A stretch of DNA of 64,000 nucleotides from positions 35,254-99,253 of the forward strand of contig NZ_SEBS01000013.1 of NCBI RefSeq assembly GCF_004211145.1, read 5' to 3'. Source of the DNA: Flavobacterium sp. Lineage in GTDB: Bacteria; Bacteroidota; Bacteroidia; Flavobacteriales; Flavobacteriaceae. The translations under genes and the position numbers were made by a program. Below are positions 25,933 through 34,293 of this stretch, in pieces. The notes beneath the pieces are model-generated. The model had not been told where the DNA came from. It was given only the letters and a program-made list of their open reading frames with translations, and did not search any database. Position 1 is the first letter of the stretch, and each line of letters begins with the position of its first letter.

Positions 25933-26706
25933 TCATTGCGGTCGCTTTTCGGTCAAATATTTCCAGTATCGTTTCGGGACGTGCTGAATATGGAGTTTCA
26001 TGTTCTTGCGCGCCGGGATATTCGTGCTTTTGAAGTAATCGTTCCACAAAAGTCCGTATAGTTCTTCTTTTTTATCGAGCGAATCAACGGGTAAATACGG
26101 TTGTCCGCTATTTATTTCCGACACGAAATCGAACGTGATTTCCTCGACTTTCTCGAGATCATAATACAAACCGTATTTGCGTTTCAGGTCATAGATGATC
26201 CATTTCTGGTCGGCGTAACGGCTTTTGAAGAAAGAGGCGATGAGCGGCAGGACGTTGTAATCGGGTTCTATCGGAGCGTAAAAAATGCCGTCGGCGGTTT
26301 CTTGGAAACGGATGAATGCTTTCATGCGATGGCGTTCGCGGTTCACGCTGCGATCCATTTTGGAAATCGCGATCACCGATTCGTGACCGTAATTTTTTTC
26401 GGCTCCCGCGGGATTGTCGAAAATGTAACGCGCGAATTCGAACAGGTGCGAGAAGCTCTCAGGCAGTTCCGACAAATAGGTTTTGTAGAATCGTTGCTGC
26501 CAGTCGAACGAAAGTTTTTTCTTGAGACCGTCCCAAACGCGTTTCGCTTTCGCTTCGTCTGAAATGACCTCGTGCGTTTCCTCAAGCAATCCGGGTTGAT
26601 GATATGCGCGACAAACGAGCTGGACGGACTTCGGTTTTAATTCATAAAAATCGAAAATCGACGTCAGTAAGCCTTCGAACGAGCCGTCAAAAATATAGGT
26701 TGTCAA
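25933..26706 (-). CDS. TIGR03915 family protein, predicted DNA repair partner of the radical SAM gene
   Basis: 257 residues, no signal or membrane segment. The sequence matches the TIGR03915 family: MTTYIFDGSFEGLLTSIFDFYE at the N-terminus, EKNYGHESVIAISKMDRSVNRERHRMKAF in the middle, and RYWKYLTEKRPQ at the end. This family is found almost always next to a radical SAM protein of family TIGR03916, as here, and the pair is predicted, not proven, to repair or modify DNA. The order is radical SAM then TIGR03915, 57 bases apart, on the same strand. The reaction is unknown. Confidence 0.88.
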   Translation of the reverse strand: MTTYIFDGSFEGLLTSIFDFYELKPKSVQLVCRAYHQPGLLEETHEVISDEAKAKRVWDGLKKKLSFDWQQRFYKTYLSELPESFSHLFEFARYIFDNPAGAEKNYGHESVIAISKMDRSVNRERHRMKAFIRFQETADGIFYAPIEPDYNVLPLIASFFKSRYADQKWIIYDLKRKYGLYYDLEKVEEITFDFVSEINSGQPYLPVDSLDKKEELYGLLWNDYFKSTNIPARKNMKLHIQHVPKRYWKYLTEKRPQ

Positions 26707-26763
26707 ATTTTGTTTTTTTTGTTTAGGTTTAGTGTTAAACTCGAAACCTTAAACCCTAAACAT

Positions 26764-28020
26764 TTAAAATAGTGTGAGTTGGTTCTGCGGAACCTTTAAA
26801 TATTTGCTGTTGCTCTCAGCCAAGATCCGACTCTTCACGTGAAAAGCATCGGGTGTGTTGAGCTGGTACAGACTGTCGGCGCATCTCAAAAAATGCTTGG
26901 CGCGGTTCCATGCGATTCCGAACTTCTGCAATTGATCCGATCGCAATCGTCCGAATTTTCTTGCCTGCACGATTTTTTTGGCCGAACCGACTCCGATTCC
27001 CGGAATGCGTAAGATCATTTTGTAGTCGGCGGTATTCACGTCAACTGGAAAATTTTCCATGTTGCGCAACGCCCAACTCAGTTTAGGGTCTATGTCGACG
27101 TCGAGATGCGGATTTTTGGCATTGAGAATTTCGTGCACGTCGAAACCGTAGAATCGCATGAGCCAATCGGTTTGGTACAGCCGGTTTTCGCGAAGAAGCG
27201 GCGGCTGGCTTCCGATCATCGGCATGCGTTCGTCATAACTTATCGGGATGTAACCCGAATAATACACGCGTTTCAAATCGAAATTCTTGTAATATTCGTT
27301 GGCGCTGTACATGATTTCCATGTCGGTTTCGGGCGTTGCGCCGATCACCATTTGGGTGCTTTGTCCGGCGGGAACGAATTTTGGCGCGCGCGTTATCGTT
27401 TTGCGTTCGTCTTTGTAATGCGCGATGCTGTTCTGGATGAACCCAAGAGGTTTCTTGACATCGTCGTGCGATTTTTCAGGGGCGAGCAGTTTCAGTCCGG
27501 CTTCGGTCGGCATTTCGAGGTTGATGCTCATGCGGTCGGCGTATAATCCGGCCTCGGTCAATAATTCAGGACTCGCGCCCGGGATCGTCTTTAAATGGAT
27601 GTAACCGTTGAATTTATGCTCGATGCGGAGCAACTTTACAATGCGAACGAGGCGTTCCATCGTGAAATCGGCGCTCTTAAAGATACCGGAACTTAGGAAA
27701 AGTCCTTCAATATAGTTGCGTCGGTAAAAATTCATCGTGAGCTCGACAACCTCTTCTACAGTGAACGCCGCACGTTTTACGTCGTTGCTTTTTCGGGAAA
27801 CACAGAACGCGCAATCGTAAATGCAATGATTCGTAAGTAAAATTTTAAGAAGTGATACGCAGCGTCCGTCTTCCGTATACGTGTGACAGATTCCTGAAGC
27901 GCTGCTGTCGCCGAGACCTTTGTTGTTGTTTTTTCTATTTCCGCCGCTCGATGAGCAGGAAACGTCGTATTTGGCGGCGTCTGCCAATATTGAAAGTTTT
28001 TCTCGGATTCTATCGGACAT
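26764..28020 (-). CDS. radical SAM protein, putative DNA modification/repair (TIGR03916)
   Basis: 418 residues from ATG at 28020; a longer frame up to 28059 lies across a likely -7 box (28036-28043 on the - strand) and is less likely. The iron-sulfur motif is CIYDCAFC with Cys66, Cys70 and Cys73, a CX3CX2C radical SAM cluster site. FLSSGIFKS and YIHLKTIPGASPELL follow in the barrel. The C-terminus has a helix-hairpin-helix DNA-binding motif (RIPGIGVGSAKKIVQARKFG near 345-364), which fits a role on DNA. It forms an operon with the TIGR03915 gene downstream. Confidence 0.9.
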   Translation of the reverse strand: MSDRIREKLSILADAAKYDVSCSSSGGNRKNNNKGLGDSSASGICHTYTEDGRCVSLLKILLTNHCIYDCAFCVSRKSNDVKRAAFTVEEVVELTMNFYRRNYIEGLFLSSGIFKSADFTMERLVRIVKLLRIEHKFNGYIHLKTIPGASPELLTEAGLYADRMSINLEMPTEAGLKLLAPEKSHDDVKKPLGFIQNSIAHYKDERKTITRAPKFVPAGQSTQMVIGATPETDMEIMYSANEYYKNFDLKRVYYSGYIPISYDERMPMIGSQPPLLRENRLYQTDWLMRFYGFDVHEILNAKNPHLDVDIDPKLSWALRNMENFPVDVNTADYKMILRIPGIGVGSAKKIVQARKFGRLRSDQLQKFGIAWNRAKHFLRCADSLYQLNTPDAFHVKSRILAESNSKYLKVPQNQLTLF

Positions 28021-28360
28021 TTGGGGGCATTTTAATAAAAATACGGTAAACCACAGCAATCGTTTTTAAAACAATAGTTAAAATTGCTACTCTTAAAGTT
28101 ACAATTCGGTTTTATTTGAAGGTGTAATGAAACTAAATTGCAGGTTTATACGTTAATAGTAAATCAAAATGCAAACTGTTACATCATAAGTTGTACATTT
28201 GCAACCGCTAAATTTTGCAATTGTTGATTTTATGACAACTTAATGTTAAATACGTCGATTTAAATCGGGTTTGGTAGATTAATGTTGGGATTTGTTTAAA
28301 AAATTAATTTATTTGCCGAAAAATTTTGCTAAATAGATTTTTTCTTTACTTTTACGGCCT
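28021..28360. other. 340-base AT-rich gap with candidate promoters
   Basis: Divergent intergenic region. On the - strand TAttTTTA at 28036-28043 could drive the radical SAM operon. On the + strand TAcaTTTG at 28194-28201 is a full -7 match without a clear -33; a transcript from it would have a leader of about 155 bases before the PID-CTERM-like gene, or could be a small RNA. A second + strand promoter lies at 28325-28354. No open frame is convincing here. Confidence 0.5.
28325..28354 (+). promoter_or_regulatory. promoter of the PID-CTERM-like gene
   Basis: TTTG at 28325-28328 and TAcTTTTA at 28347-28354 are spaced by 18 bases. The start codon follows after 6 bases, so the message would be leaderless or nearly so. 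Confidence 0.55.
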
Positions 28361-28597
28361 ATGAAATTTGTCCCAAAAGCAGTTTTAACAATAACCTTCG
28401 TGGCCGCGGCGTCACTTGCAGCCGCTTTTGTCGGTGGCATATCGCTTGCTGCGCCAAACAATCCGCCACCTCCATCTCCGGATCCGGTTCCGCCCGGACT
28501 TCCCATAGATAGTGGTATTCTAATGCTTATTGTTGCTGCCGCTGGCCTTGGAATCTACAAGATATACCAATCTAAATATAGAAAAGCCCCGAGATAA
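28361..28597 (+). CDS. small PID-CTERM-like sorting-signal protein
   Basis: 78 residues. An N-terminal signal peptide (about 1-31) is followed by a proline-rich stretch of 16 residues, the tripeptide PID at 48-50 (GLPIDSG), a membrane helix at about 52-66 and a basic tail (KIYQSKYRKAPR). This PID, helix, basic-tail order matches the PID-CTERM sorting signal of Flavobacteriia and resembles PEP-CTERM/exosortase substrates. After removal of both signals only a very short proline-rich peptide would remain. No exosortase gene is in the window. A terminator-like hairpin follows. Confidence 0.7.
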   Translation: MKFVPKAVLTITFVAAASLAAAFVGGISLAAPNNPPPPSPDPVPPGLPIDSGILMLIVAAAGLGIYKIYQSKYRKAPR

Positions 28598-28611
28598 TCA
28601 GGGCTTTTTCA
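28580..28611. terminator. bidirectional terminator
   Basis: AAAAGCCC near 28581 pairs with GGGCTTTT near 28602, with T-rich sequence after it and A-rich before it. It lies between the stop of the PID-CTERM-like gene and the stop of convergent ribE. Confidence 0.75.
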
Positions 28612-28618
28612 TTTTCTT

Positions 28619-29209
28619 CTATTGACGCATTCCGTATAATCGGGCGACGTATTTGCCTACGACGTCGAACTCGAGGTTGACTTTTGTGCCTACGTTGAAC
28701 TCGCTGAAATTCGTATGTTCGAACGTATACGGTATGATTGCGACGCTAAATTCACCGTCTTTTGAATCCACGACCGTCAAGCTCACGCCGTTCACGGTAA
28801 TGGAACCTTTCTCAATTGTGATGTTGCTGGTTTGGGTATCGTATTGAAATGTGTAGTACCAGCTTCCGTCGTCTTCGCGAATCGACTTGCATGATGCAGT
28901 CTGGTCGACGTGACCTTGGACGATATGTCCGTCGAGGCGATCGCCCAGCTTCATGCCGCGTTCCAGATTGATTTCGTCGAACATCTTCCATTCGCCGATA
29001 TTGGTTTTAAGGATAGTCTCGTGAATGGCGGTAACCGTGTATTCGTCTCCATCGATCGCAACCACCGTAAGGCATATTCCGTTGTGCGAAACACTTTGGT
29101 CGATCTTGAGTTCAGCGGCGATCGGGGAGCCGATCGTCACATTTAAATTTTCGCCTTCGCGTACAATATTTCGGACCGTGCCGAGCGTTTCTATGATTCC
29201 CGTAAACAT
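28619..29209 (-). CDS. ribE: riboflavin synthase
   Basis: 196 residues, standard for the lumazine-dismutating riboflavin synthase. The two homologous lumazine-binding halves are visible: MFTGIIETLG ... SVSHNGICLTVVAID (first) and LDGHIVQGHVDQTASC ... SITVNGVSLTVVDS (second). The product is riboflavin, made from two 6,7-dimethyl-8-ribityllumazine molecules. It is divergent from pdxA; a -7 box TAatTTTG at 29243-29236 on the - strand, 26 bases before the ATG, is a fair promoter. Confidence 0.95.
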   Translation of the reverse strand: MFTGIIETLGTVRNIVREGENLNVTIGSPIAAELKIDQSVSHNGICLTVVAIDGDEYTVTAIHETILKTNIGEWKMFDEINLERGMKLGDRLDGHIVQGHVDQTASCKSIREDDGSWYYTFQYDTQTSNITIEKGSITVNGVSLTVVDSKDGEFSVAIIPYTFEHTNFSEFNVGTKVNLEFDVVGKYVARLYGMRQ

Positions 29210-29223
29210 TGGTTTTTATTTGC

Positions 29224-29243
29224 TAAATTTGCGTACAAAATTA
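29224..29243. promoter_or_regulatory. overlapping divergent promoters of ribE and pdxA
   Basis: TAaaTTTG at 29224-29231 points to pdxA and TAatTTTG read on the - strand at 29243-29236 points to ribE. The two -7 boxes are only a few bases apart, so the two genes may compete for polymerase. The -33 elements are poor. Confidence 0.4.
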
Positions 29244-29265
29244 AGGAATAAATACCGTTTAGGGC

Positions 29266-30333
29266 ATGACCAAAAAAGCAGAAAACATAATCGTAGGAAT
29301 ATCGATAGGCGACTTGAACGGCATCGGCAGTGAAGTCGTACTCAAAACCTTCGAAGATTCGCGAATGCTTGAGTTGTGCACGCCCGTGATTTTCGCGAAC
29401 GTGAAGATTTTGTCGTTCGTGAAGAAGACGTTCGAATCGCAATCGATGCTGCACGGAATCGATTCGATCGACCAACTCGTCACCGGGAAAATCAACGTGC
29501 TCAACGTGTGGCGCGAACCTGTCGACGTGAATTTCGGGGTAAATGATGAACAGATCGGGAGTTATGCGATCAAATCGTTCACGGCGGCCGTTGCGGCTTT
29601 GAAAGAAGGCACGATCGATGTTCTGGTCACGGCTCCGATAAATAAATACAACATACAATCGGACGAATTTAAATTTCCGGGGCATACGGATTATCTCGAT
29701 AAGGAATTGCCCGGAGACGCGTTGATGTTGATGGTCAAGGATGATTTGCGCGTTGGTTTGTTGACCGACCATGTTCCGGTGACCGACGTCGCGTCGCATT
29801 TGACCGAAGCATTGGTCCGACGAAAAATCGAAACGATAAAATTGACATTGACGCGCGATTTCAGCATCAACAAGCCAAAGATCGCCGTGCTCGGACTCAA
29901 TCCGCATGCGGGCGACAATGGCGTCATCGGCAAAGAAGACGATGCAATCCTGAAACCCGTAATCAAAAAAATGTTCGAATCGGGAACCATGGTTTTCGGG
30001 CCGTATCCCGCCGACGGTTTCTTCGGGAGCGGTCAATATGAGAAGTTCGACGCCGTAATCGCCGCCTATCACGATCAGGGATTGGTGCCGTTCAAGACGT
30101 TGGCTTTTGGAAAAGGGGTAAATTTCACTGCCGGACTCGATAAGATCAGGACGTCGCCCGACCACGGCACGGCCTACGACATCGCCGGTAAGGGAATTGC
30201 CGACCACAGCTCTTTCAGCGAAGCGGTATATCTCGCAATAGACATTTTTCATTCGAGAAATGAGTATAGTGAAATAGCCAAAAACCCGCTGAAAATCAAG
30301 GAAAAAAGCCTTGAATCAAAAAAAGGGCATTAA
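29266..30333 (+). CDS. pdxA: 4-hydroxythreonine-4-phosphate dehydrogenase
   Basis: 355 residues. PdxA oxidises 4-phosphohydroxy-L-threonine in the DXP-dependent pyridoxal 5'-phosphate pathway. Family marks: VGISIGDLNGIGSEV at 10-24, the metal-binding His in FPGHTDYL near 143-150, LNPHAGDNGVIG near 210 and AAYHDQGLVPFKT near 266, and the C-terminal SPDHGTAYDIAGKG. It lies 56 bases from the divergent ribE start and about 65 bases before the DUF177 gene, which has its own promoter. Confidence 0.95.
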   Translation: MTKKAENIIVGISIGDLNGIGSEVVLKTFEDSRMLELCTPVIFANVKILSFVKKTFESQSMLHGIDSIDQLVTGKINVLNVWREPVDVNFGVNDEQIGSYAIKSFTAAVAALKEGTIDVLVTAPINKYNIQSDEFKFPGHTDYLDKELPGDALMLMVKDDLRVGLLTDHVPVTDVASHLTEALVRRKIETIKLTLTRDFSINKPKIAVLGLNPHAGDNGVIGKEDDAILKPVIKKMFESGTMVFGPYPADGFFGSGQYEKFDAVIAAYHDQGLVPFKTLAFGKGVNFTAGLDKIRTSPDHGTAYDIAGKGIADHSSFSEAVYLAIDIFHSRNEYSEIAKNPLKIKEKSLESKKGH

Positions 30334-30337
30334 GCCT

Positions 30338-30366
30338 TTTGTTATTGTAAATATTTTTTATCTTTG
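30338..30366 (+). promoter_or_regulatory. promoter of the DUF177-rpmF operon
   Basis: TTTG at 30338-30341 and TAtcTTTG at 30359-30366 with a 17-base spacer, a good Bacteroidota promoter, 32 bases before the ATG at 30399. Confidence 0.65.
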
Positions 30367-30398
30367 CCCACCCGAAATACGGGGCAAATTGTGTGACG

Positions 30399-30941
30399 AT
30401 GAAACAGCTGAATGAGTTTTTGATTTCGTTCGCGGGATTAAAATTAGGAAAACACCAATTTGAATATCAGATTGATAAAAAGTTCTTTGACCAATTTGGT
30501 TACGACGAGTTTGAAAGTTGCGACATCACGGTAAACGTGGTTTTCGAGAAAAAGAGCACGATGCTCGAACTTCATTTCAAGCACAAAGGCACGGTTCACG
30601 TACCTTGCGATACGACAGGCGAGATGTTCGACCTTGCGATCAAAGGCAAAATGAAACTGATCGTGCAGTTTGGGGATTCGTTCAACAACGACAACGAAGA
30701 GCTTTTGATTTTGCCGCATGGCGAGCATCAGATCGATATTTCACAGTATGTGTATGAGATGATCGCGTTGTCGGTTCCAATCAAAAGAGTGCATCCCGGA
30801 ATAAAGGACGGCACTTTGAAATCGGAAGCACTCGATCGATTGAACGAGCTAAAAGTAGCCCACAAAGAAGTCAAGGAAGACAAAAAAGAAGAAAATACCG
30901 ACCCGCGTTGGGATAAATTAAAGTCACTGTTAGATAAATAA
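30399..30941 (+). CDS. DUF177 (YceD-like) protein
   Basis: 180 residues from the ATG at 30399; an in-frame GTG two codons earlier is possible. The DUF177 core is seen in VHVPCDTTGEMFDLAIKG near 67-84 and HQIDISQYVYEMIALSVPIKRVHPG near 109-133. The C-terminus is Lys/Glu-rich and ends in DPRWDKLKSLL, as in the family. YceD-like genes lie before rpmF across bacteria, and the protein has been linked to 23S rRNA accumulation in plants and bacteria. It is separated from rpmF by 9 bases. Confidence 0.88.
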   Translation: MKQLNEFLISFAGLKLGKHQFEYQIDKKFFDQFGYDEFESCDITVNVVFEKKSTMLELHFKHKGTVHVPCDTTGEMFDLAIKGKMKLIVQFGDSFNNDNEELLILPHGEHQIDISQYVYEMIALSVPIKRVHPGIKDGTLKSEALDRLNELKVAHKEVKEDKKEENTDPRWDKLKSLLDK

Positions 30942-30950
30942 AAGAATAAA

Positions 30951-31145
30951 ATGGCACATCCTAAGAGAAAGGTTTCCAAGACCAGAAGAGACAAGAGAAG
31001 AACACACTATAAAGCAACCGTAGCTACGATCGCAACTTGCCCTATTACAGGAGAAGCGCATTTGTACCACAGAGCCTACTGGCATGAAGGTAAAATGTAC
31101 TACCGAGGCCAGGTTGTCATCGACAAGGCTGAAGCTGTTGCTTAA
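30951..31145 (+). CDS. rpmF: 50S ribosomal protein L32
   Basis: 64 residues. The start [20 protein letters not shown] is the L32 signature. It lacks the four zinc cysteines of C+ forms, keeping only Cys at TCPITGE, so it is a zinc-free type. It is the second gene after DUF177 and is followed by a strong terminator, yet fabH begins 165 bases later on the same strand. Confidence 0.96.
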   Translation: MAHPKRKVSKTRRDKRRTHYKATVATIATCPITGEAHLYHRAYWHEGKMYYRGQVVIDKAEAVA

Positions 31146-31168
31146 TACGTTGTAATTCAATACAAATG

Positions 31169-31196
31169 AACTCTCACCTTGTGGGAGTTTTTTTTG
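31169..31196 (+). terminator. intrinsic terminator after rpmF
   Basis: AACTCTCAC at 31169-31177 pairs with GTGGGAGTT at 31181-31189 (one G-T pair), then a run of T. Confidence 0.85.
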
Positions 31197-31310
31197 TTAC
31201 CCTGAATTTTAATCGGAAATAACGATTTCGCAAGCCGTTGCGTTCCGATTTTTTTTGTAATTTCAACAACTTTTACGGGGAAATTCCCAAAGAGAAAATT
31301 ACCGCATCCT

Positions 31311-32309
31311 ATGAATAAAATCACAGCCGCAATCACTGCTGTAGGAGGTTATGTTCCTGACTTCGTACTTTCGAATAAGGTTCTTGAGACCATGGTCGAC
31401 ACAAACGACGAGTGGATCACCAGCCGAACCGGAATCAAGGAGAGAAGAATTTTAAAAGAACCGGGGAAAGGCACATCTTATCTTGCCATCCAAGCCGCTA
31501 AAGATTTGATTTCGCGCGGAAATATAAATCCTGCCGAAATCGATATGGTCTTACTGGCCACGACGACTCCCGACATGCCCGTAGCCGCAACCGCGGTTTT
31601 CGTAGCGACCCAAATCGGTGCAGTCAATGCATTCGCTTATGATTTACAGGCCGCCTGTTCGAGCTTCCTTTACGGAATGTCGACAGCCGCCGCTTACATC
31701 GAAACCGGACGTTATAAAAAAGTACTCGTGATCGGGGCCGACAAAATGTCTTCGATCATCGACTATACCGATCGCGCAACCTGTATCATCTTTGGAGACG
31801 GGGCAGGAGCCGCACTTTTCGAACCGAATCACGAAGGTCTTGGTCTTATCGACGAATTTTTGCGTTCCGACGGAATCGGGCGTGAATATTTAAAGATCGA
31901 CGCGGGCGGATCGTTGCTCCCGGCATCGAAAGAAACCGTGGAAAACGGTCAGCACTATGTATTCCAGGACGGCAAAACCGTTTTCAAATACGCCGTTACG
32001 GGAATGGCCGACGTTTCAGAGAAGATCATGGAACGCAACAATCTTTCAAAAGACGACGTGGATTGGCTCATCGCGCACCAGGCGAACAAACGAATCATCG
32101 ATGCAACTGCCCAGAGAATGGATGTCGATGAGGAGAAAGTCCTTGTGAACATCGAACGCTACGGAAACACGACATCGGGCACATTGCCACTTTTGCTAAG
32201 TGATTTCGAACACAAGTTCAAAAAAGGCGACACCTTGATTTTCGCGGCTTTCGGCGGCGGATTCACTTGGGGATCGATTTACCTGAAATGGGCTTACGAT
32301 AAAAAATAG
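31311..32309 (+). CDS. fabH: 3-oxoacyl-ACP synthase III
   Basis: 332 residues. FabH condenses an acyl-CoA primer with malonyl-ACP to start fatty-acid synthesis. The catalytic Cys116 lies in DLQAACSSFLYG; the His and Asn of the triad are in IAHQANKRI near 246-254 and RYGNTTSGT near 281. TNDEWITSRTGIKERRI at 32-48 is also typical. It is followed after 21 bases by accB and then accC, so priming and malonyl-CoA supply are linked. The usual plsX gene between rpmF and fabH is absent. Confidence 0.95.
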   Translation: MNKITAAITAVGGYVPDFVLSNKVLETMVDTNDEWITSRTGIKERRILKEPGKGTSYLAIQAAKDLISRGNINPAEIDMVLLATTTPDMPVAATAVFVATQIGAVNAFAYDLQAACSSFLYGMSTAAAYIETGRYKKVLVIGADKMSSIIDYTDRATCIIFGDGAGAALFEPNHEGLGLIDEFLRSDGIGREYLKIDAGGSLLPASKETVENGQHYVFQDGKTVFKYAVTGMADVSEKIMERNNLSKDDVDWLIAHQANKRIIDATAQRMDVDEEKVLVNIERYGNTTSGTLPLLLSDFEHKFKKGDTLIFAAFGGGFTWGSIYLKWAYDKK

Positions 32310-32330
32310 AAACAACCAAAATACAAAACC

Positions 32331-32819
32331 ATGGATATCAGAGACATTCAAAACCTTATCCGTTTCGTCGCAAAATCAGGAGCGACCGAAGTAAAATTGG
32401 AGATGGACGATTTTAAGATTACCATCAAAACCACCAATGAGCCAAGCACGCCTGAGGTAACTTACATCCAACAAGCGCCGGTTCAACAAATGCCACAGGT
32501 CGCGGCTCCACAAGCGGTTGCTCCACAGGCAGCGGCGTCGGGAACTACTGCAGCTCCGGCCGCCGACGAAAATTCAAAATACATCACGATCAAGTCGCCG
32601 ATCATCGGGACTTTCTATCGCAAACCGGCTCCCGACAAACCGATGTATGTCGAGGTCGGAAGCACGATTTCTAAAGGAGATGTTCTTTGCGTGATCGAAG
32701 CGATGAAACTTTTCAACGAGATCGAGTCGGAATATTCAGGTAAAATTGTGAAAATCCTTGTGGATGACATGTCGCCTGTAGAATTTGACCAACCGTTATT
32801 TTTGGTTGACCCGTCTTAA
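32331..32819 (+). CDS. accB: biotin carboxyl carrier protein of acetyl-CoA carboxylase
   Basis: 162 residues. N-terminal part IRDIQNLIRFVAKSGATEVKLE, an Ala/Pro/Gln-rich linker at about 45-78, and the biotinyl domain (about 85-162) with the biotin lysine Lys126 in EAMKLFNE. It carries biotin between AccC and the carboxyltransferase. The gene lies 21 bases after fabH and 85 bases before accC; the carboxyltransferase genes are elsewhere. Confidence 0.95.
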   Translation: MDIRDIQNLIRFVAKSGATEVKLEMDDFKITIKTTNEPSTPEVTYIQQAPVQQMPQVAAPQAVAPQAAASGTTAAPAADENSKYITIKSPIIGTFYRKPAPDKPMYVEVGSTISKGDVLCVIEAMKLFNEIESEYSGKIVKILVDDMSPVEFDQPLFLVDPS

Positions 32820-32904
32820 GTTATTTTGAATGTTGAGTGTTGAATTTTAAATGGTTTCCGTTTGAGATTCGGTACTCAGCATTTTTCATTTAAAACAGAT
32901 TTGT

Positions 32905-34251
32905 ATGTTTAAGAAGATATTGATAGCAAACAGAGGGGAAATCGCATTGCGCGTGATCCGTACCTGCCGTGAGATGGGAATCAAGACCGTTGCCGTGTAT
33001 TCTACCGCCGACGCCGACAGCCTTCACGTGAAATTTGCCGACGAGGCCGTTTGTATCGGTCCGCCGCCAAGCGCGCAGTCGTACCTCAAGATGTCGAACA
33101 TCATCGCAGCCGCCGAAATCACCAACGCCGACGCCATCCATCCAGGTTACGGCTTCCTTAGCGAAAACGCGAAATTCTCAAAAATATGCCAGGAGCACGG
33201 CATCAAGTTCATCGGTGCTTCACCTGAAATGATCGACAGGATGGGCGACAAGGCTTCGGCCAAAGCGACCATGAAAGCGGCAGGCGTTCCTTGCGTTCCA
33301 GGTTCCGACGGATTGTTGGAGTCGTACGAGGATGCGCTCCGAATCGCACGCGAATCAGGTTTTCCGGTGATGTTGAAGGCTACGGCCGGAGGCGGAGGAA
33401 AAGGAATGCGCGCCGTCTGGAAAGAAGACGAGCTTTTGAAGGCTTGGGAAAGTGCGCGTCAGGAAGCTGCTGCGGCTTTCGGGAACGATGGAATGTACAT
33501 GGAGAAACTCATCGAAGAGCCGCGTCATATCGAAATTCAGGTCGTCGGCGATGCGTATGGGAAAGCGTGTCACTTATCGGAACGCGATTGTTCGGTGCAA
33601 CGTCGTCACCAAAAGTTGACCGAGGAGACGCCATCGCCATTCATGACCGACGAATTGCGTGAAAAAATGGGATTGGCCGCCGTTCGCGCCGCCGAGTTCA
33701 TCAAATACGAAGGCGCCGGGACAGTTGAATTCCTTGTCGATAAGAACCGCGATTTCTATTTCATGGAAATGAACACGCGTATCCAGGTCGAGCACCCGAT
33801 CACGGAGCAGGTAATCGATTACGATTTGATCCGCGAGCAGATTTTGGTTGCGGCCGGTGTGCCGATTTCAGGCAAGAATTACCTTCCGCAATTGCATGCG
33901 ATCGAATGTCGTATCAACGCCGAGGATCCGTATAACGATTTCCGTCCGTCACCGGGCAAAATCACGACGCTTCACGCGCCGGGCGGTCACGGAGTCCGTC
34001 TCGACACGCACGTCTACGCAGGTTACACGATCCCGCCGAATTACGATTCGATGATCGCCAAGTTGATTACGACGGCGCAAACGCGTCAGGAAGCGATCAA
34101 CAAGATGAAACGCGCGCTTGACGAGTTCGTCATCGAAGGCATCAAAACGACGATTCCGTTTCACCGTCAGTTGATGGATGAACCGGCTTATGTCGAAGGA
34201 AATTACACTACGAAATTCATGGAGTCGTTTAAGATGAACGATCCCGAATAA
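32905..34251 (+). CDS. accC: biotin carboxylase subunit of acetyl-CoA carboxylase
   Basis: 448 residues, the normal length. [20 protein letters not shown] starts the biotin carboxylase N-domain; the ATP-grasp glycine loop is [12 protein letters not shown] near 158-169, followed by the [10 protein letters not shown] segment and the active-site [16 protein letters not shown] near 284-300. It carboxylates biotin on AccB using ATP and bicarbonate. Last gene of the fabH-accB-accC operon; a terminator follows. Confidence 0.96.
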   Translation: MFKKILIANRGEIALRVIRTCREMGIKTVAVYSTADADSLHVKFADEAVCIGPPPSAQSYLKMSNIIAAAEITNADAIHPGYGFLSENAKFSKICQEHGIKFIGASPEMIDRMGDKASAKATMKAAGVPCVPGSDGLLESYEDALRIARESGFPVMLKATAGGGGKGMRAVWKEDELLKAWESARQEAAAAFGNDGMYMEKLIEEPRHIEIQVVGDAYGKACHLSERDCSVQRRHQKLTEETPSPFMTDELREKMGLAAVRAAEFIKYEGAGTVEFLVDKNRDFYFMEMNTRIQVEHPITEQVIDYDLIREQILVAAGVPISGKNYLPQLHAIECRINAEDPYNDFRPSPGKITTLHAPGGHGVRLDTHVYAGYTIPPNYDSMIAKLITTAQTRQEAINKMKRALDEFVIEGIKTTIPFHRQLMDEPAYVEGNYTTKFMESFKMNDPE

Positions 34252-34265
34252 TCGGAATAAAATAC

Positions 34266-34292
34266 CTTGAAACCCGTCTATATGGCGGGTTT
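34266..34292. terminator. bidirectional terminator
   Basis: AAACCCG near 34269 pairs with CGGGTTT near 34285, then a T run; A-rich sequence before it gives a usable signal on the other strand. It separates the convergent accC and C1q-like genes. Confidence 0.8.
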
Positions 34293-34293
34293 T

